A stretch of 64,000 nt of DNA, taken from NCBI RefSeq assembly GCF_038396675.1, contig NC_088920.1:70202501-70266500 (forward strand), written 5' to 3'. The notes beneath the pieces were generated by a model. That model was given only the letters and a program-made list of their open reading frames with translations, did not search any database and was not told the DNA's origin. Positions 13,130 through 24,482 of the stretch are shown in pieces; positions within the stretch are counted from its first letter, which is position 1, and every line of letters begins with the position of its first letter. The translations under genes were made by a program, and so were the position numbers. Source of the stretch: Hydra vulgaris (lineage: Eukaryota; Cnidaria; Hydrozoa; Anthoathecata; Hydridae).

Positions 13130-14460
13130 AGAGTTTTTAATACGTAAATTAAGCTAATTTGGTTAAATACTTCATTATTATCTAAAGTTTTTAAAATTAA
13201 GCTAAATTAAGACCATTATCAACTTCATGCATAAGAGAATGAATTTTTACTGAAAATTTTTGTGTGTTTGTATTAATCTGCGTATTTTCTAGCATAAAGC
13301 CTTTTAAAGCAAAATCAAGTATTGATTTTCTATTTTGTAGTACACATAAGTCAGACCAAAGAATGATTTCAATTACATTTGGATGTTCTAAAACTAATCA
13401 AACATTTACCAACGTTGATGCAATACAATTAACAATTCTACCACCAGTATGCTCACTCCACACATAACAGCAAACTTTGTTATCTTTTAATTATTAATTA
13501 TTAATTTTGCTATTGAACTAAAAACAATGAGATTAAAAAGTGATTGTTTCCTTTTAATAAAAAAATCTCATATATGTGCTCTTGGATGCTGAATAACATT
13601 TTCCATATCAAAACAAAAGACAACTTTTTTGGATTCTCTACCAATCCTTCTTTCTTGATAAAAATTGGTCTTGAAACATTTTGACTAAATTCTTTTATTT
13701 AACCTTTATCAAATATTTCTTTATACTTATTTTGCTTAACATATTGAATTCCTTTTTTTGCGTAATGTTCAGTATATAATTCGTACATTAATGACAAATT
13801 CAACTTAGTTTCAAGATATTTTTTTTTGGTTGTTTGGTAGTATAATGAGATTCAATACGTGGAAACAAGTTTATATGAGTACGAACTTCGTCAATGTTTG
13901 CGACAATTTGTACTTTATGTGCTTTCCTTTCTTTCCTTTCAACTGGAACTCCTGTATGTAGATCTTTTGAAATGTTGTGAAAATAATGTACTCTTGCTTG
14001 TGAAATGCAAAAAATTCCAATAAAATCTTTTTTACAAACTCTGTGAATAATGCTGTCATTTTCCATAAAATATTGATGAGTACTATTTTCTGCTATTGTC
14101 TGAAACAATCTTACTTTTTTATTCCTTTTTGTAAATTTAGCATAAAAAGCATTTATGCTATTGTCATCTAAACTACAGAAATGTTTGAATTTAAGTTTCC
14201 TATTTTCCGGGGTAATTTTTGATTCACAAGAAAATATTCACTTTAAGCAATTACTTTCAACAGAATTTCTTTCTTCAACTTTTATCTCTCTATATATATA
14301 GGATTGTCTAGATTCTCTTTTTTTCTCTGTGCAATTATATTTCCGCATAATAGTATTTCTTGTCTGATTTGCAGCATTAGGCACCTCTATACTAACAGTC
14401 TTAAGATACTCCTGCATATCTGCGACACAAGTACCATACTTTAAGAACATTGTTGAATAC
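13130..14460 (-). pseudogene. fragments of a multi-copy invertebrate gene family
   Basis: Reading down from 14460, one frame (14450-14238) has YLKTVSIEVPNAANQTRN. A second (14108-13800) has MENDSIIHRVCKKDFIGIFC, then ISQARVHYF, KAHKVQIVANIDEVRTHI and FPRIESHYTTKQ. Lower down (about 13640-13560) a third has ENPKKVVFCFDMENVIQHPR. The order VCKKxF, IS.RV, I..H...FP..ESHY, then VVxFDxxxV, is one I associate with a protein family present in many copies in cnidarians and arthropods and thought to be transposon-borne. I do not know its function. Stops and shifts separate the blocks. Confidence 0.55.
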
Positions 14461-14815
14461 TAGAAACGTATGTGAAGTTTATTTCCAGTAAAAAATGTTC
14501 ATCTAGTCGATTTTTAAGCATGTTTATAGACGTCGCGTCTAGGGCTGACCAGGAGGGTGGGGGGGCACAAGGTACACTTTACCTAGGCACACTGATAAAG
14601 GAGGCACATGCAACTCTTAATAAAAGATTTTATTAAAATTTTTAACAATCATAAAGAGCACTACTCCTTGGAGAAATTTAAAACAGAATCTAAAAGACTC
14701 TTATTGCAATTAGATTTTATTACAACAAACTTCAAATATTTATTATTCTATTTTATTTAAAAAAAAACGTTGTTGTTATTACAAAATGAATATATCTTAT
14801 TGTAAATTAATACAG

Positions 14816-14819
<4 letters not shown>
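14461..14819. other. no gene; short G-rich patch
   Basis: Contains a G-run region (agggctgaccaggagggtgg at about 14541, followed by seven Gs). This could be one end of the hAT element whose transposase lies at 15102-16295, but I could not match a partner end. Confidence 0.3.

Positions 14820-14898
<79 letters not shown>
14820..14898. repeat. (TA)n microsatellite
   Basis: Pure TA run of about 79 bp. Confidence 0.96.
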
Positions 14899-14901
<3 letters not shown>

Positions 14902-15101
14902 ATATAACTTAATTGTCGTTTTTGCAAACTATTGTGTTTTTATAGTTTGGGGAGAATTTTAAAAAAACTTAAGGCAACACTACTTTTAATTAAAAAAAAG
15001 AAAGTAAAACCATAAATTTGGTAAAGTTTTGAGACCGGCCCAATTTTTAAAAAGGAAGGTGACAGCCACCCCACTTACCACCCAAGTTACGGGCCTGAGT
15101 C

Positions 15102-16295
15102 ATGTCCAGTTTTCGAAAGCATGATTCAGGATCCCAAGGCAAAAAAATGCTGTAGAAAAAGTTGTAAAAGAATCCAAGAACAAACATACACTAGAAGAGA
15201 GGCTTCGATAAAGTTCAAAAAGAAAGGCATCTGATAACTCTACGTCCGACCAAGTAGTCAAGATATAAGTTAACAGATTTATTTTTTTATTCGCAATCTT
15301 ATATTCATGATTTCATTCCAAAACTGTTAAAACAATTCTTTTTTAAACGGACCACGCTATCAACAGCGTTGATGAACCCTTGAGTCCAAGAAAGCCATTT
15401 TCCTCGTCAAATTTTTCAACGGTCTCTGAAGATGAACATGATAATCGGGTGAGTTTGGGACGCATTCTTATTTTATGAAAAACCTGCAGATATTAAAAAC
15501 ATATCATTTAATAACTGCAGATTATAAAAACATATCATATGGAGAAATCTAAGTTTTTGAGGAGTTATAGCAATTCATGTTCACAAAATAATTTGAATTT
15601 TGCTTGGAATATTAATCTAGATGTAATCTTTATTCAATATTATGTTCATGTTTGTATAGGTTCATCAAACATGCTGGACGAGTATGATAATGGTAATTTT
15701 TTAGATACCCTTGAGCTGTTAGGGAAATAAGACACTTCAGTTCCATCTAGAAGAATTTTCTTGACACCAAAAACAAGGAACAAGAATTCAAGCGCACTAT
15801 TTGACTTGGAGAACTCAAAATGAGTTTATTATAGCATGTGGTGAAACTGTTTTCGCTGCTATTATCGAAAAGATCCACACAGCCATTTATTTTTCCATTA
15901 TTGTTGATGGAACTCCGGGCGTGTCTGATACGGAACAAATCACTTTCGTTCTTCGATTTGTCCGCCTAGGATCTCACATCTAATGGATAGTAAAAGAGCG
16001 TTTTCTAAAGGTAGAAAATCTGGAGAAAAATAAAAAAAGGGTTCTGAAAATGTGAAACTCATTATAGACGTTTTGGACTCACTGGCCCCTACAATCAAAG
16101 CAGATTTGATTGTAGGGGCCAGTGCTGTGATAACGGGCTAATATGTCCAGTGTATACGAAGGAGTGCAAATAATTGTTCTCGAGAAAAATTCTCATGCTT
16201 TGTTTATGTCTTGCAGTGCGCATAGTCTCAATTTAGCTGGCGTTCATTCTTCAGAATCCTCTACTGTAGTCAAGAACTATTTTGGTAACATCTAA
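15102..16295 (+). pseudogene. ZMYM1/TTF-type hAT transposase, decayed
   Basis: The start block at 15102 reads MSSFRKHDSGSQ, then after a shift KNAVEKVVKESKNKHTLEE and KRKASDNSTSDQVV. A later block (about 15350-15430) reads INSVDEPLSPRKPFSSSNF. From about 15690 the core appears: GNFLDTLELLGK, QNEFIIACGETVFAAIIEK, YFSIIVDGTPGVSDTEQI, then ICRGQCYDNGANMSSVYEG, SCSAHSLNLAGVHSSESS and a stop near 16295. These are the successive motifs of the DUF4371/TTF-type hAT transposases. Several frame changes and stops make it a pseudogene. A 19-bp hairpin at 16081-16123 lies just before the GQCYDN motif. The C-terminal dimerisation domain is not seen. Confidence 0.7.
16081..16123. repeat. 19-bp perfect inverted repeat, 5-nt loop
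   Basis: Arm 16081-16099 (actggcccctacaatcaaa), loop gcaga, arm 16105-16123. It interrupts a transposase pseudogene. Confidence 0.93.
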
Positions 16296-16455
16296 CTGTT
16301 TATAAACTTTTTAGTAGTAACCCCATGCGCTGGAAAATTTTGACTGAGACAAATCGTCCCAAAAAAGATAGAGCGCGCGCATAGAAGCTGTCAGGCCATT
16401 GTCAAAACAACCAAAAGAAACACTGAAGTCTTTGAAGAAAAAAAAATTGAAACTT

Positions 16456-16542
16456 CTAATCTTATGCTTTTTTCTATTAAAACGGTTACCACCAACTAAA
16501 AGTAGGTGGTACCCGTTTTAAATGAAAAAAGCATAAGATTAG
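16456..16542. repeat. 38-bp inverted repeat, 11-nt loop
   Basis: Arms 16456-16493 and 16505-16542 match with three mismatches (for example ggttacc against gggtacc). It lies just 3' of the hAT pseudogene in AT-rich sequence with no gene. Confidence 0.9.
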
Positions 16543-16987
16543 AAAATAGTTAAAAAAATTAAAAATTATTTCAAAATAATGTATCTTAACAACAAAATAA
16601 ACTTACCTTCATATTAAAAACTTATTTACATATTTATTAGCTAGAAAATTTACTATAATTTCATGTAAACAAAGTTATGAAAAAATTTATTTTCTTTCAG
16701 CTGTGATGACCCTTCGAAAAGGGACGCTGTGTTACCCAAAAGTATAGTGTGTATACATATCAAAAACATAATAGTGATTTATAATTTTCTATTTCATTCT
16801 TCAACGTAGTTAGTAAAGTTACTTCAGCGTTTTATATATTTTAATTACTATGGATATTTTTTATTAGAAAGATATTAACTCTTTCTTTTTAGCATACCCG
16901 TTGCGTTTGTGTGTATGTATTTTTATTTTCAGTAATATTTAAATCAGATCAGTTTTCTGAAAACTTTAGTTTTTCTTTTGCTCTTTG

Positions 16988-18025
16988 AAAGTTGCTAAAG
17001 TATACATAGTTGTTAAAGTATACATAGTTGTTAAAGTATACATAGTTGTTAAAGTATACATAGTTGTTAAAGTATACATAGTTGTTAAAGTATACATAGT
17101 TGCTAAAGTATACATAGTTGTTAAAGTATACATAGTTGTTAAAGTATACATAGTTGTTAAAGTATACATAGTTGTTAAAGTATACATAGTTGTTAAAGTA
17201 TACATAGCTGTTAAAGTATACATAGTTGCTAAAGTATACATAGTTGCTAAAGTATACATAGTTGTTAAAGTATACATAGTTGTTAAAGTATACATAGTTG
17301 TTAAAGTATACATAGTTGTTAAAGTATACATAGTTGCTAAAGTATACATAGTTGTTAAAGTATACATAGTTGCTAAAGTATACATAGTTGTTAAAGTATA
17401 CATAGTTGTTAAAGTATACATAGTTGCTAAAGTATACATAGTTGTTAAAGTATACATAGTTGTTAAAGTATACATAGTTGTTAAAGTATACATAGTTGTT
17501 AAAGTATACATAGTTGTTAAAGTATACATAGTTGTTAAAGTATACATAGTTGCTAAAGTATACATAGTTGTTAAAGTATACATAGTTGTTAAAGTATACA
17601 TAGTTGTTAAAGTATACATAGTTGTTAAAGTATACATAGTTGTTAAAGTATACATAGTTGTTAAAGTATACATAGTTGTTAAAGTATACATAGTTGCTAA
17701 AGTATACATAGTTGTTAAAGTATACATAGTTGTTAAAGTATACATAGTTGTTAAAGTATACATAGTTGTTAAAGTATACATAGTTGTTAAAGTATACATA
17801 GTTGTTAAAGTATACATAGTTGCTAAAGTATACATAGTTGTTAAAGTATACATAGTTGTTAAAGCATACATAGTTGCTAAAGTATACATAGTTGTTAAAG
17901 TATACATAGTTGTTAAAGTATACATAGTTGTTAAAGTATACATAGTTGTTAAAGTATACATAGTTGCTAAAGTATACATAGTTGTTAAAGTATACATAGT
18001 TGTTAAAGCATACATAGTTGCTAAA
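16988..18025. repeat. 18-bp minisatellite, about 58 copies
   Basis: Unit aaagtatacatagttgtt, with rare variants (gttgct, agctgtt, aagcatac). The period is a multiple of three and the unit lacks stops in one frame per strand, so open frames of about 348 residues appear on both strands (repeating KVYIVV on +, TMYTLT on -). They have no upstream coding context and I do not call them genes. Unit identity is very high, so the array is young or homogenised. Confidence 0.97.
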
Positions 18026-18353
18026 GTATAAAGTATATATTCGCAGATTAGAGTTGGTTCAGTTATGTATGTTTCGTTAACTTATAAGCTATTTGGGAGG
18101 TACGTTTTTGATATTTTTGACATTTATTATACTTTTTATTCCAGGTTTCACGAAGATTTTTTACATTTTTTGAAAAGAATTTTTCAAAATGTATTTTTTT
18201 ACACAGTTTTATTAGATTACTTATGGTATATTTATAGCCTTTAAAGATAGTTTTTAGTTTAATTATATATTTTGGGTCTTTTATCCTTAACATTTTCCTG
18301 TGAATATGATTTCGAACTTGAATTGATTTTATTATTCCTTTAGTAATTTATTG

Positions 18354-19056
18354 CTTGAATTGACGCTTGTAGCTCTTAATACTAATTTTTTTGAGAAGTT
18401 TTTGAATTGACGCTTGTAGCTCTTAATACTAATTTTTTTGAGAAGTTTTTGAATTGACGCTTGTAGCTCTTAATACTAATTTTTTTGAGAAGTTTTTGAA
18501 TTAACGCTTGTAGCTCTTAATACTAATTTTTTTGAGAAGTTTTTGAATTGACGCTTGTAGCTCTTAATACTAATTTTTTTGAGAAGTTTTTGAATTGACG
18601 CTTGTAGCTCTTAATACTAATTTTTTTGAGAAGTTTTTGAATTGACGCTTGTAGCTCTTAATACTAATTTTTTTGAGAAGTTTTTGAATTGACGCTTGTA
18701 GCTCTTAATACTAATTTTTTTGAGAAGTTTTTGAATTGACGCTTGTAGCTCTTAATACTAATTTTTTTGAGAAGTTTTTGAATTGACGCTTGTAGCTCTT
18801 AATACTAATTTTTTTGAGAAGTTTTTGAATTGACGCTTGTAGCTCTTAATACTAATTTTTTTGAGAAGTTTTTGAATTGACGCTTGTAGCTCTTAATACT
18901 AATTTTTTTGAGAAGTTTTTGAATTGACGCTTGTAGCTCTTAATACTAATTTTTTTGAGAAGTTTTTGAATTGACGCTTGTAGCTCTTAATACTAATTTT
19001 TTTGAGAAGTTTTTGAATTGACGCTTGTAGCTCTTAATACTAATTTTTTTGAGAAA
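18354..19056. repeat. 47-bp satellite, about 15 copies
   Basis: Unit contains ttgaattgacgcttgtagct, cttaatactaa, a run of seven Ts and gagaagtt. Period is 47 bp (starts at 18361, 18408, 18455 and so on). Almost no variation; one copy has ttaacgc for ttgacgc. Confidence 0.97.
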
Positions 19057-19139
19057 TAAATGCCTAAAAACAAGAGTTAACATCGTTTTTATTGGTAATG
19101 TTATTCCAATCAACTTTTAATAATTCAGATTTTTCAATA

Positions 19140-19410
19140 TAATTTTAAAATATGATTTTTCAATATAATTTTAAAGCTCCTGCGGTATAAATTATGACTG
19201 CGTGGTATAAATAATTTGTTAAAATTAGGACAAATAAGAAATTGAGGTAGGTGATCAGAGTTAGAAGTTGTTAGATATCCTGAAATAAGTTGTTTATTGG
19301 TCACATTTGAAAAGATATTGTCAATGATTCTAGCAAAATGGTCAGTAACTCTTGTTGGTAGCGTAATAAATAGGCGAATATTATAAGAAGTAACCCAGCA
19401 AGCACACAAA
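19140..19410 (-). pseudogene. LINE endonuclease fragment
   Basis: Minus-strand frame with IRLFITLPTRVTDHFARIID, NIFSNVTNKQLISGYLTT and SNSDHLPQFLICPN. This is the C-terminal part of an apurinic-type LINE endonuclease, where PTR...D.I.N..... and SDHxP close the domain. It is a short 5'-truncated or recombined piece with no reverse transcriptase next to it. Confidence 0.7.
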
Positions 19411-20105
19411 CGTTGATAAAACGTTAGAACAATGTTGCGCGTTGCAACCGCCAACGTTGTTTTTATATCATTTTAATACAAATGCGACGTTGCCAACAAC
19501 CAAAATACAACGTTGGCCCAACGTTGGATTTTTAAGTAGGCATTTCGTAATATTTTACGTTGATGCATAATTGTGTTTTACGCTGGCAAAACGTTGTACT
19601 TAACGTTAGCAAAACGTTGTATTTTAAATTGATTCAACGCTATATTTTACGTTTTCACAACGTTGTATTTACCTTTTTATCGGAATTAAATTTATTTGTT
19701 ATAGATATACACATTGCCTATCGCACATATAATTTTATAGATGGACTTATATGTATATATTTCATCTAATTTGATAAATCAGCATTTGCTTATTCTTACT
19801 ATAACTGATGTTTTTACCTTATAATTAACGCATTTAGTTAAAGACGGATCATTAATGTTTGTTTTGCTTGACATTTTGTTTATAAAAATGAGAAAAATAT
19901 ATTAGCAAAATATATTTCCATAATCGACTGAAATATTTGGATGAAAAATAATTTTTATAAATAATACAAATATATGTTTGTATATCTGCTTTTTCTCGAT
20001 GCAAACACAACGTTGATCCACTGTGTATAGTCCAACGTTATTCCAATGTGTATGGAGCAACGTTGATCCAATGTATATAATCCAAAGTTAATCCATACAC
20101 ATTGT
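19395..20105. repeat. cluster of AACGTT palindromes
   Basis: More than a dozen copies of the palindrome aacgtt, mostly as caacgttg or aaaacgttg, at irregular spacing. Examples are tacaacgttggcccaacgtt near 19507 and caacgttgatcca near 20008 and 20063. The block has no coding capacity. The spacing is not constant, so this is not a simple tandem array; it may be the termini of a DNA transposon with internal palindromic words. Confidence 0.6.
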
Positions 20106-20659
20106 AGTAAAAAAGTTTGAAGAACAAGAACAAGATAGAACAAGATAATACTGAGAGGGCAATATATTATTGATTATCATCCTGAAAACTGTTTAGAAAA
20201 AAAGAATTTTTAAGCATGCGCGCTTTTCAATTTTAATATCCAACAAATACGTTGTTAATTAAAAACATTTAATATCCAACAATTATGAAGTGTGGAGACA
20301 TTTTCTTAGCTTTGTAGGGCAGTAAAATTCACAATTATTATTCGCTCTCTAGCTTATAAAATGTGCTTCAAAGCAAAGACATAAATTCATTTTTCATTAT
20401 TTCCAATACAATTGTCATTATTTCAAATAGGAAACTCTAATTGCTCTCTAGCGGCTTGTAAAACATGATGTAATGCAAACACATAAAGTCATTATTGCAA
20501 GTAGAAAAACCCTAATTGCTCCCAACAGGCTTGAAGAAATCATTTTAAACAAAATTGCGCTTACAGGAGCAAAAGCGATTATTTTAATTGTAGTGTAAAC
20601 AATCCCGATAAAATGAAATCAACAATAAAAAAATAGATAAAGTCGCATTGCTTAACTTG

Positions 20660-21304
20660 TTGATGGTCTCGTATGGAAATGCTCATCCCGATAAAATGAA
20701 TTCTAATACTCAGAAAAAGGTTCATAGTCTACGGAGTTCATTAAAGAAAGAAAAATAAGAGCATAAGGATCTTGAATCAAGGTTGACGAACCTAATTAAT
20801 TCATTCAATAAAAAGGCAATGAAGTTCAAGAGCAGCATTTGTCATTTTGGGCTGATACTCAAAAATAGTCAGCCCTCGCGTATATTCCTCTTGAACTTGA
20901 TACCCGTCACTGATGATCAACAAAGTCCGTTAACTTCCTTTTTGTCGACCACTAAAAATAGTGGCTCAAGATTCTATTTATTTTGAGATTGCAGTTTTAA
21001 GTTGTGAACTTGCTGGACTGAGTACTAAAAAGAGAAGTGAATTTATTGCTGAAGCTGAAAAGGATGATTTGACAAAGAAAAAGAGGAAACTAGCTCATCT
21101 AACCAAAGAGCTGGCTAAGAAAAAGTATGATCAAGCTCAACAGAATAAAATTAGAGAACTGAAAAAAAGAAAAAATAGAGGGAATTTGTTTGGAACATCC
21201 AGAAGTTGAATAGAAACTAAAAATTAGAAAGGATCCTGGTCGACCGTCATTAAAAGTAGATCAACCTCTTCTTTTGAAGGCGATTATTGATATTGCTGTC
21301 CATT
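20660..21304 (+). pseudogene. multi-copy cnidarian gene family, copy 1 (N-terminal part)
   Basis: Successive frames read YGNAHPDKMNSNTQKKVHSL, a stop after LKKEK, INSFNKKAMKFKSSICHF, then QQSPLTSFLSTTK and FEIAVLSCELAGLSTKKRSE followed by EKDDLTKKKRKLAHLTKELA. It ends near IRKDPGRPSLKVDQPLLLKA. I recognise this as a lineage-expanded Hydra family, probably a transposon protein with a coiled-coil N-terminus, but cannot name its activity. Single-base shifts break the frame at about 20750 and 20900. The copy stops at 21304, where unrelated sequence beginning gggtgggtcaaa takes over. A second copy lies at 23220-23706. Confidence 0.55.
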
Positions 21305-22740
21305 AGGGTGGGTCAAAAATTTTTTTCAAGAAGTAACATATTGTGGGGGACTTCTATATATATGTGTATAGGGTGTATACCAATTATGAGGTCTGTGCTA
21401 GGCTCCGTAGGGGTTGCAGACAAAATCGGATTTTTTGGCATTTTAATGAAAAATGGGGTATAATCAACTTCTATATATAGTTATTTTATTTTATTTTATA
21501 TAATTGTAGTGATTTAGATAAACTAAAAAAATGTTCTACTAAAATACTGTTTAGGTATTTTATTAGAATAAGTGATACAAGGTGTTCAACAAGGGATTAA
21601 AGCTTTAAAATGCTTTCTGTTCATGTATTACTTTTTTTAAGCAAAGAAACAAAACTTTTAGAAATAAAAAAAATTAGAATGAAAAGCTATAAAAAAATGT
21701 ATATTTTCATAAATGTGTTATTTCCATTGAGCTTTCTAATCAAATTTAGGCATTTTTTCCCTGGACTCCAACAGGTCTATTACAAATTTGTGACATTTTT
21801 TGTAGCCATATCTATTTTCTGATGCCTTACTCCAACTATTCTTTCCATGTTCAGACTATGACAAGGGTACTTTTGGATACTTAATGGAATTTTATTGGCT
21901 TTCAAAATATCTTCATTTGAATAATCATTCAGTAAAGGTGGTGAATGAACATCCTCGATATCGCAATTTATTAATTCACAGTAATCTTTGACTCCAAAAT
22001 TTAATGTTGTAGGAAGTTTAAAATGTCTATTGGATTCGCTAGTTTTTCTGGATTTAAGTATCCTTTGAATGGCTGTAGTTCTAACTTGTTTTCTTTCATC
22101 ACCAATAAGATATTCTCTGGGTTAGAAAAATATGAGTTTTGCTTCAAAACTTGCTCCATAACCTCCTTATATTTTACATCAGTAACTGCATTTTTAATTA
22201 ATTGAGCAAGATACCAAAAATTTAAATCTTTCAATTAATTTTATTGCCCCTTGAATTTTCCAATATTAAATGGAGAATTTCATCAGCAATGCAACGAGAA
22301 GTTTTTTAAGACATCAGATTTGTATAGTTTGTCATATTCATTATTAGATTCATCTAATATGACATTATCTTCATATTCATAAAAATTGTCATCGGTAATT
22401 TGTCTATCAATGTCTTTCTCAATATTTTTATGTGCATTTAACTGTTTTTGCCTTGTTACAATTTTTTTTTCTAGTTTCAGTTTTCTTTAAAGTAGATGTG
22501 TAGGCACGATCAAGTAGTCCAAATTGATTTTTGCCCAATAAACGCATCCCACTCTTTTATTAGCACTTTAAAAGAACATCTGTATTTCTCTCTTTCTACT
22601 CCTAAATCATAACAATTACATGAACATATATCAAACATGTTGTCAAAGGCTTTCAATTTGTGATTAAAATTAGCATTTCTACTAAGTCTTGAAGTTTTAT
22701 TTAAATTTGATGCTTTTTCCATTAATCTACATACACTAGT
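21305..22740 (-). pseudogene. fragments of another repeat-family gene
   Basis: Minus-strand frames at 22722-22510 (KLKAFDNMFDICSCNCYDLG, then CSFKVLIKEWDAFIGQKS) and 22234-22001 (MKDLNFWYLAQLIKNAVTDV, then NPEKLANPIDILNFLQ). The first block resembles a cnidarian/arthropod family with FDxLFDICxCxC and KVPxxExxFLxDQR motifs. Function unknown. The left boundary (gggtgggtcaaaaa at 21305) may be a transposon end inserted in the gene copy at 20660-21304. Region 21330-21980 itself has no clear frame. Confidence 0.4.
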
Positions 22741-23165
22741 CGCAATACCGCACTGAAATGAACAAAACAGTGGAAAGAGTACAAAGACGTTTTACCAAGA
22801 GAATTTCTAACCTAAATAGTTTTTCATATTTAAATAGACTTAGAATTCTTGGTTTGGAACTACTAGAAATTTGTCGCCTTAAGCAAGACTTGATTACATG
22901 TTACAAAATTCTGAACAATTCAATTTGCTTAAATAAATCAAGTTTCTTTTTAATTAACAACAATATTTAGACTCGAGGACATAATCTCAAATTACGCAAA
23001 CTAAAATGTAAACTCGATGTCCGTAAATACTCTTTCTCACTCAGGGTTGTTAATATGTGGAATAACTTGCCATCTGACGTCGTAAACGCCAAAAATATCA
23101 AGAGCTTCAAAGTTAAAATTAATTCTATCGACTTTGAAAAATACTGTTCCGACTAACTATTTTTT
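22740..23165 (+). pseudogene. CR1-like LINE, 3' end of the reverse transcriptase ORF
   Basis: Reads VERVQRRFTKRISNLNSFSY, LNRLRILGLELLEICRLKQD, LITCYKILNNSICLN and, after a stop, TRGHNLKLRKLKCKLDVRKY, then FSLRVVNMWNNLPSDVVNAK. This is the conserved tail of CR1/jockey-clade LINE ORF2 (the 'VQRRFTKR ... LEL.RL..DL...YKI ... RGH ... VN.WN.LP' order). It is 5' truncated and is followed by a short TA tract, as CR1 elements often end in microsatellite repeats. Confidence 0.75.
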
Positions 23166-23219
23166 GTTTTATAACTGTGGTCTTATATATAATTGTATTA
23201 TATATATATATATATATAT

Positions 23220-23706
23220 TTTGTTGATGGTCTCGTATGGAAATGCTCATCCCGATAAAATGAATGCTAATACTCAGAAAAAGGTTCATAGTCTACGGAG
23301 TTCATTAAAGAAAGAAAAATAAGAGCATAAGGATCTTGAATCAAGGTTAATGAACCTAATCAATTCATTCAATAAAAAGGCAATGAAGTTCAAAAGCAGC
23401 ATTTGTCATTTTGGGCTGATACTTAAAAATAGTCAGCCCTCACGTATATTCCTCTTGAACTTGATAACAATCTGTAGAGCCACCAAAAAGCGACCCGTCA
23501 CTGATGACCAACAAAGTCCATTAACTTCCTTTTTGTCGACCACTAAAAATAAAGGCTCAAGTTTCTATTAATTTTGAGATTGCAGTTTTAAGTTGTGACC
23601 TTGCTGGACTGAAACTAGAAAAAGAAGTGAATTCATTGCTGAAGCTGAAAAGGATGATTTGAATAAGAAAAAGAGGAAACTAGCTCATCTAACCAAAGAG
23701 CTGGTG
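23220..23706 (+). pseudogene. multi-copy cnidarian gene family, copy 2
   Basis: About 90% identical to 20660-21129 and starting at the same point (ttgttgatggtctcgtatgg). It carries an extra segment reading TICRATKKRPVTDDQQSP that copy 1 lacks, so copy 2 keeps the fuller ancestral text there. It is broken by the same stop after LKKEK and by frame changes near 23560. It ends at AHLTKELV, where the hairpin at 23716-23748 and LINE-like 3' sequence begin. Confidence 0.55.
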
Positions 23707-23715
23707 ATATACACA

Positions 23716-23748
23716 TATGCGAGATATTTTTGTAAAATATCTCGCATA
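23716..23748. repeat. 15-bp perfect inverted repeat, 3-nt loop
   Basis: tatgcgagatatttt, loop tgt, then aaaatatctcgcata, directly after the end of the gene copy at 23706. Confidence 0.92.
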
Positions 23749-23846
23749 AGCGTTATGTAATTGTAGGGCACGTTCTCAGAATCCTTTATATTTTATGGAC
23801 CTGCGTGTCCTTTAGAACACGTATCAGTGTTCTTATAAATTTTAAT

Positions 23847-24116
23847 CTAATCTAATCTACATACTTTTGAGAATACTCTCTCTGTTTCGATTGTTACGAA
23901 ACTTAATTTACGCCGAATATTTTCAATTTCAGTGGTAACTAATCTGTAACATTTATGAGCAGAACTTGATCCTTTGCCTTTAGGGTCTTCAATTCTACGA
24001 ACATAATAATAATATTTCACATCATCTCTTTTTGTAGAAATCATACCAATTGGAAATTTAGAACCTTTTCCAAATGTTAAGTTTTCCATTTGACCGCGAG
24101 TATGAAATGTTGCCAT
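23847..24116 (-). CDS. small intact ORF, 89 residues, function unknown
   Basis: The ATG at 24116 starts MATFHTRGQMENLTFGKGSK. The rest is Lys/Arg/Tyr-rich, with KYYYYVRRIEDPKGKG and HKCYRLVTTEIENIRRK. There is no signal peptide or membrane segment. The balanced composition and early Met-Ala suggest a real, recently coding gene, perhaps a small basic protein of a mobile element. No family is recognised with confidence, and no neighbours form an obvious unit with it. The last ten residues may run into LINE 3' sequence (aatctaatctaatc) at 23847-23865. Confidence 0.45.
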   Translation of the reverse strand: MATFHTRGQMENLTFGKGSKFPIGMISTKRDDVKYYYYVRRIEDPKGKGSSSAHKCYRLVTTEIENIRRKLSFVTIETERVFSKVCRLD

Positions 24117-24402
24117 GATTTATTATATATAATAAATATTATATGCCATGATTTAATGTGTTGCTTATTATTAGTTATATTTTATTTTTAATTACTAAAA
24201 AGTAAAAAGTAGACAAATAAATACGAAAACACTAAATATACTAAGTATAGAGACTAAAATGCAGCAAATAGAATAAACTAAAAAATTACATAGTAGCATA
24301 GCAAAAGTTTAAATGCTGACATGATATCATATTTTGAAACTTTATTTTGGGCATGAAGTTAATAATTCTGAAATAGAGCAACAATTTTTTATTGTATGCT
24401 TT

Positions 24403-24482
24403 TCTTTTCAAATCAAAAGTTTTCTTTTCAAATCAAGAGTTTTCTTTTCAAATCAAAAGTTTTTTTTTCAAATCAAAAGTCC
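24403..24482. repeat. 21-bp tandem repeat, 4 copies
   Basis: Unit ttttcaaatcaaaagttttct with small variations. Confidence 0.85.

Noticed and set aside
16966..18031. Two opposite-strand ORFs of about 349 residues
   Set aside because: They are pure translations of the 18-bp minisatellite, with no start context or non-repeat coding part.
18354..19056. CRISPR-like regular array
   Set aside because: Units are contiguous with no variable spacers and the context is an animal genome; it is a satellite.
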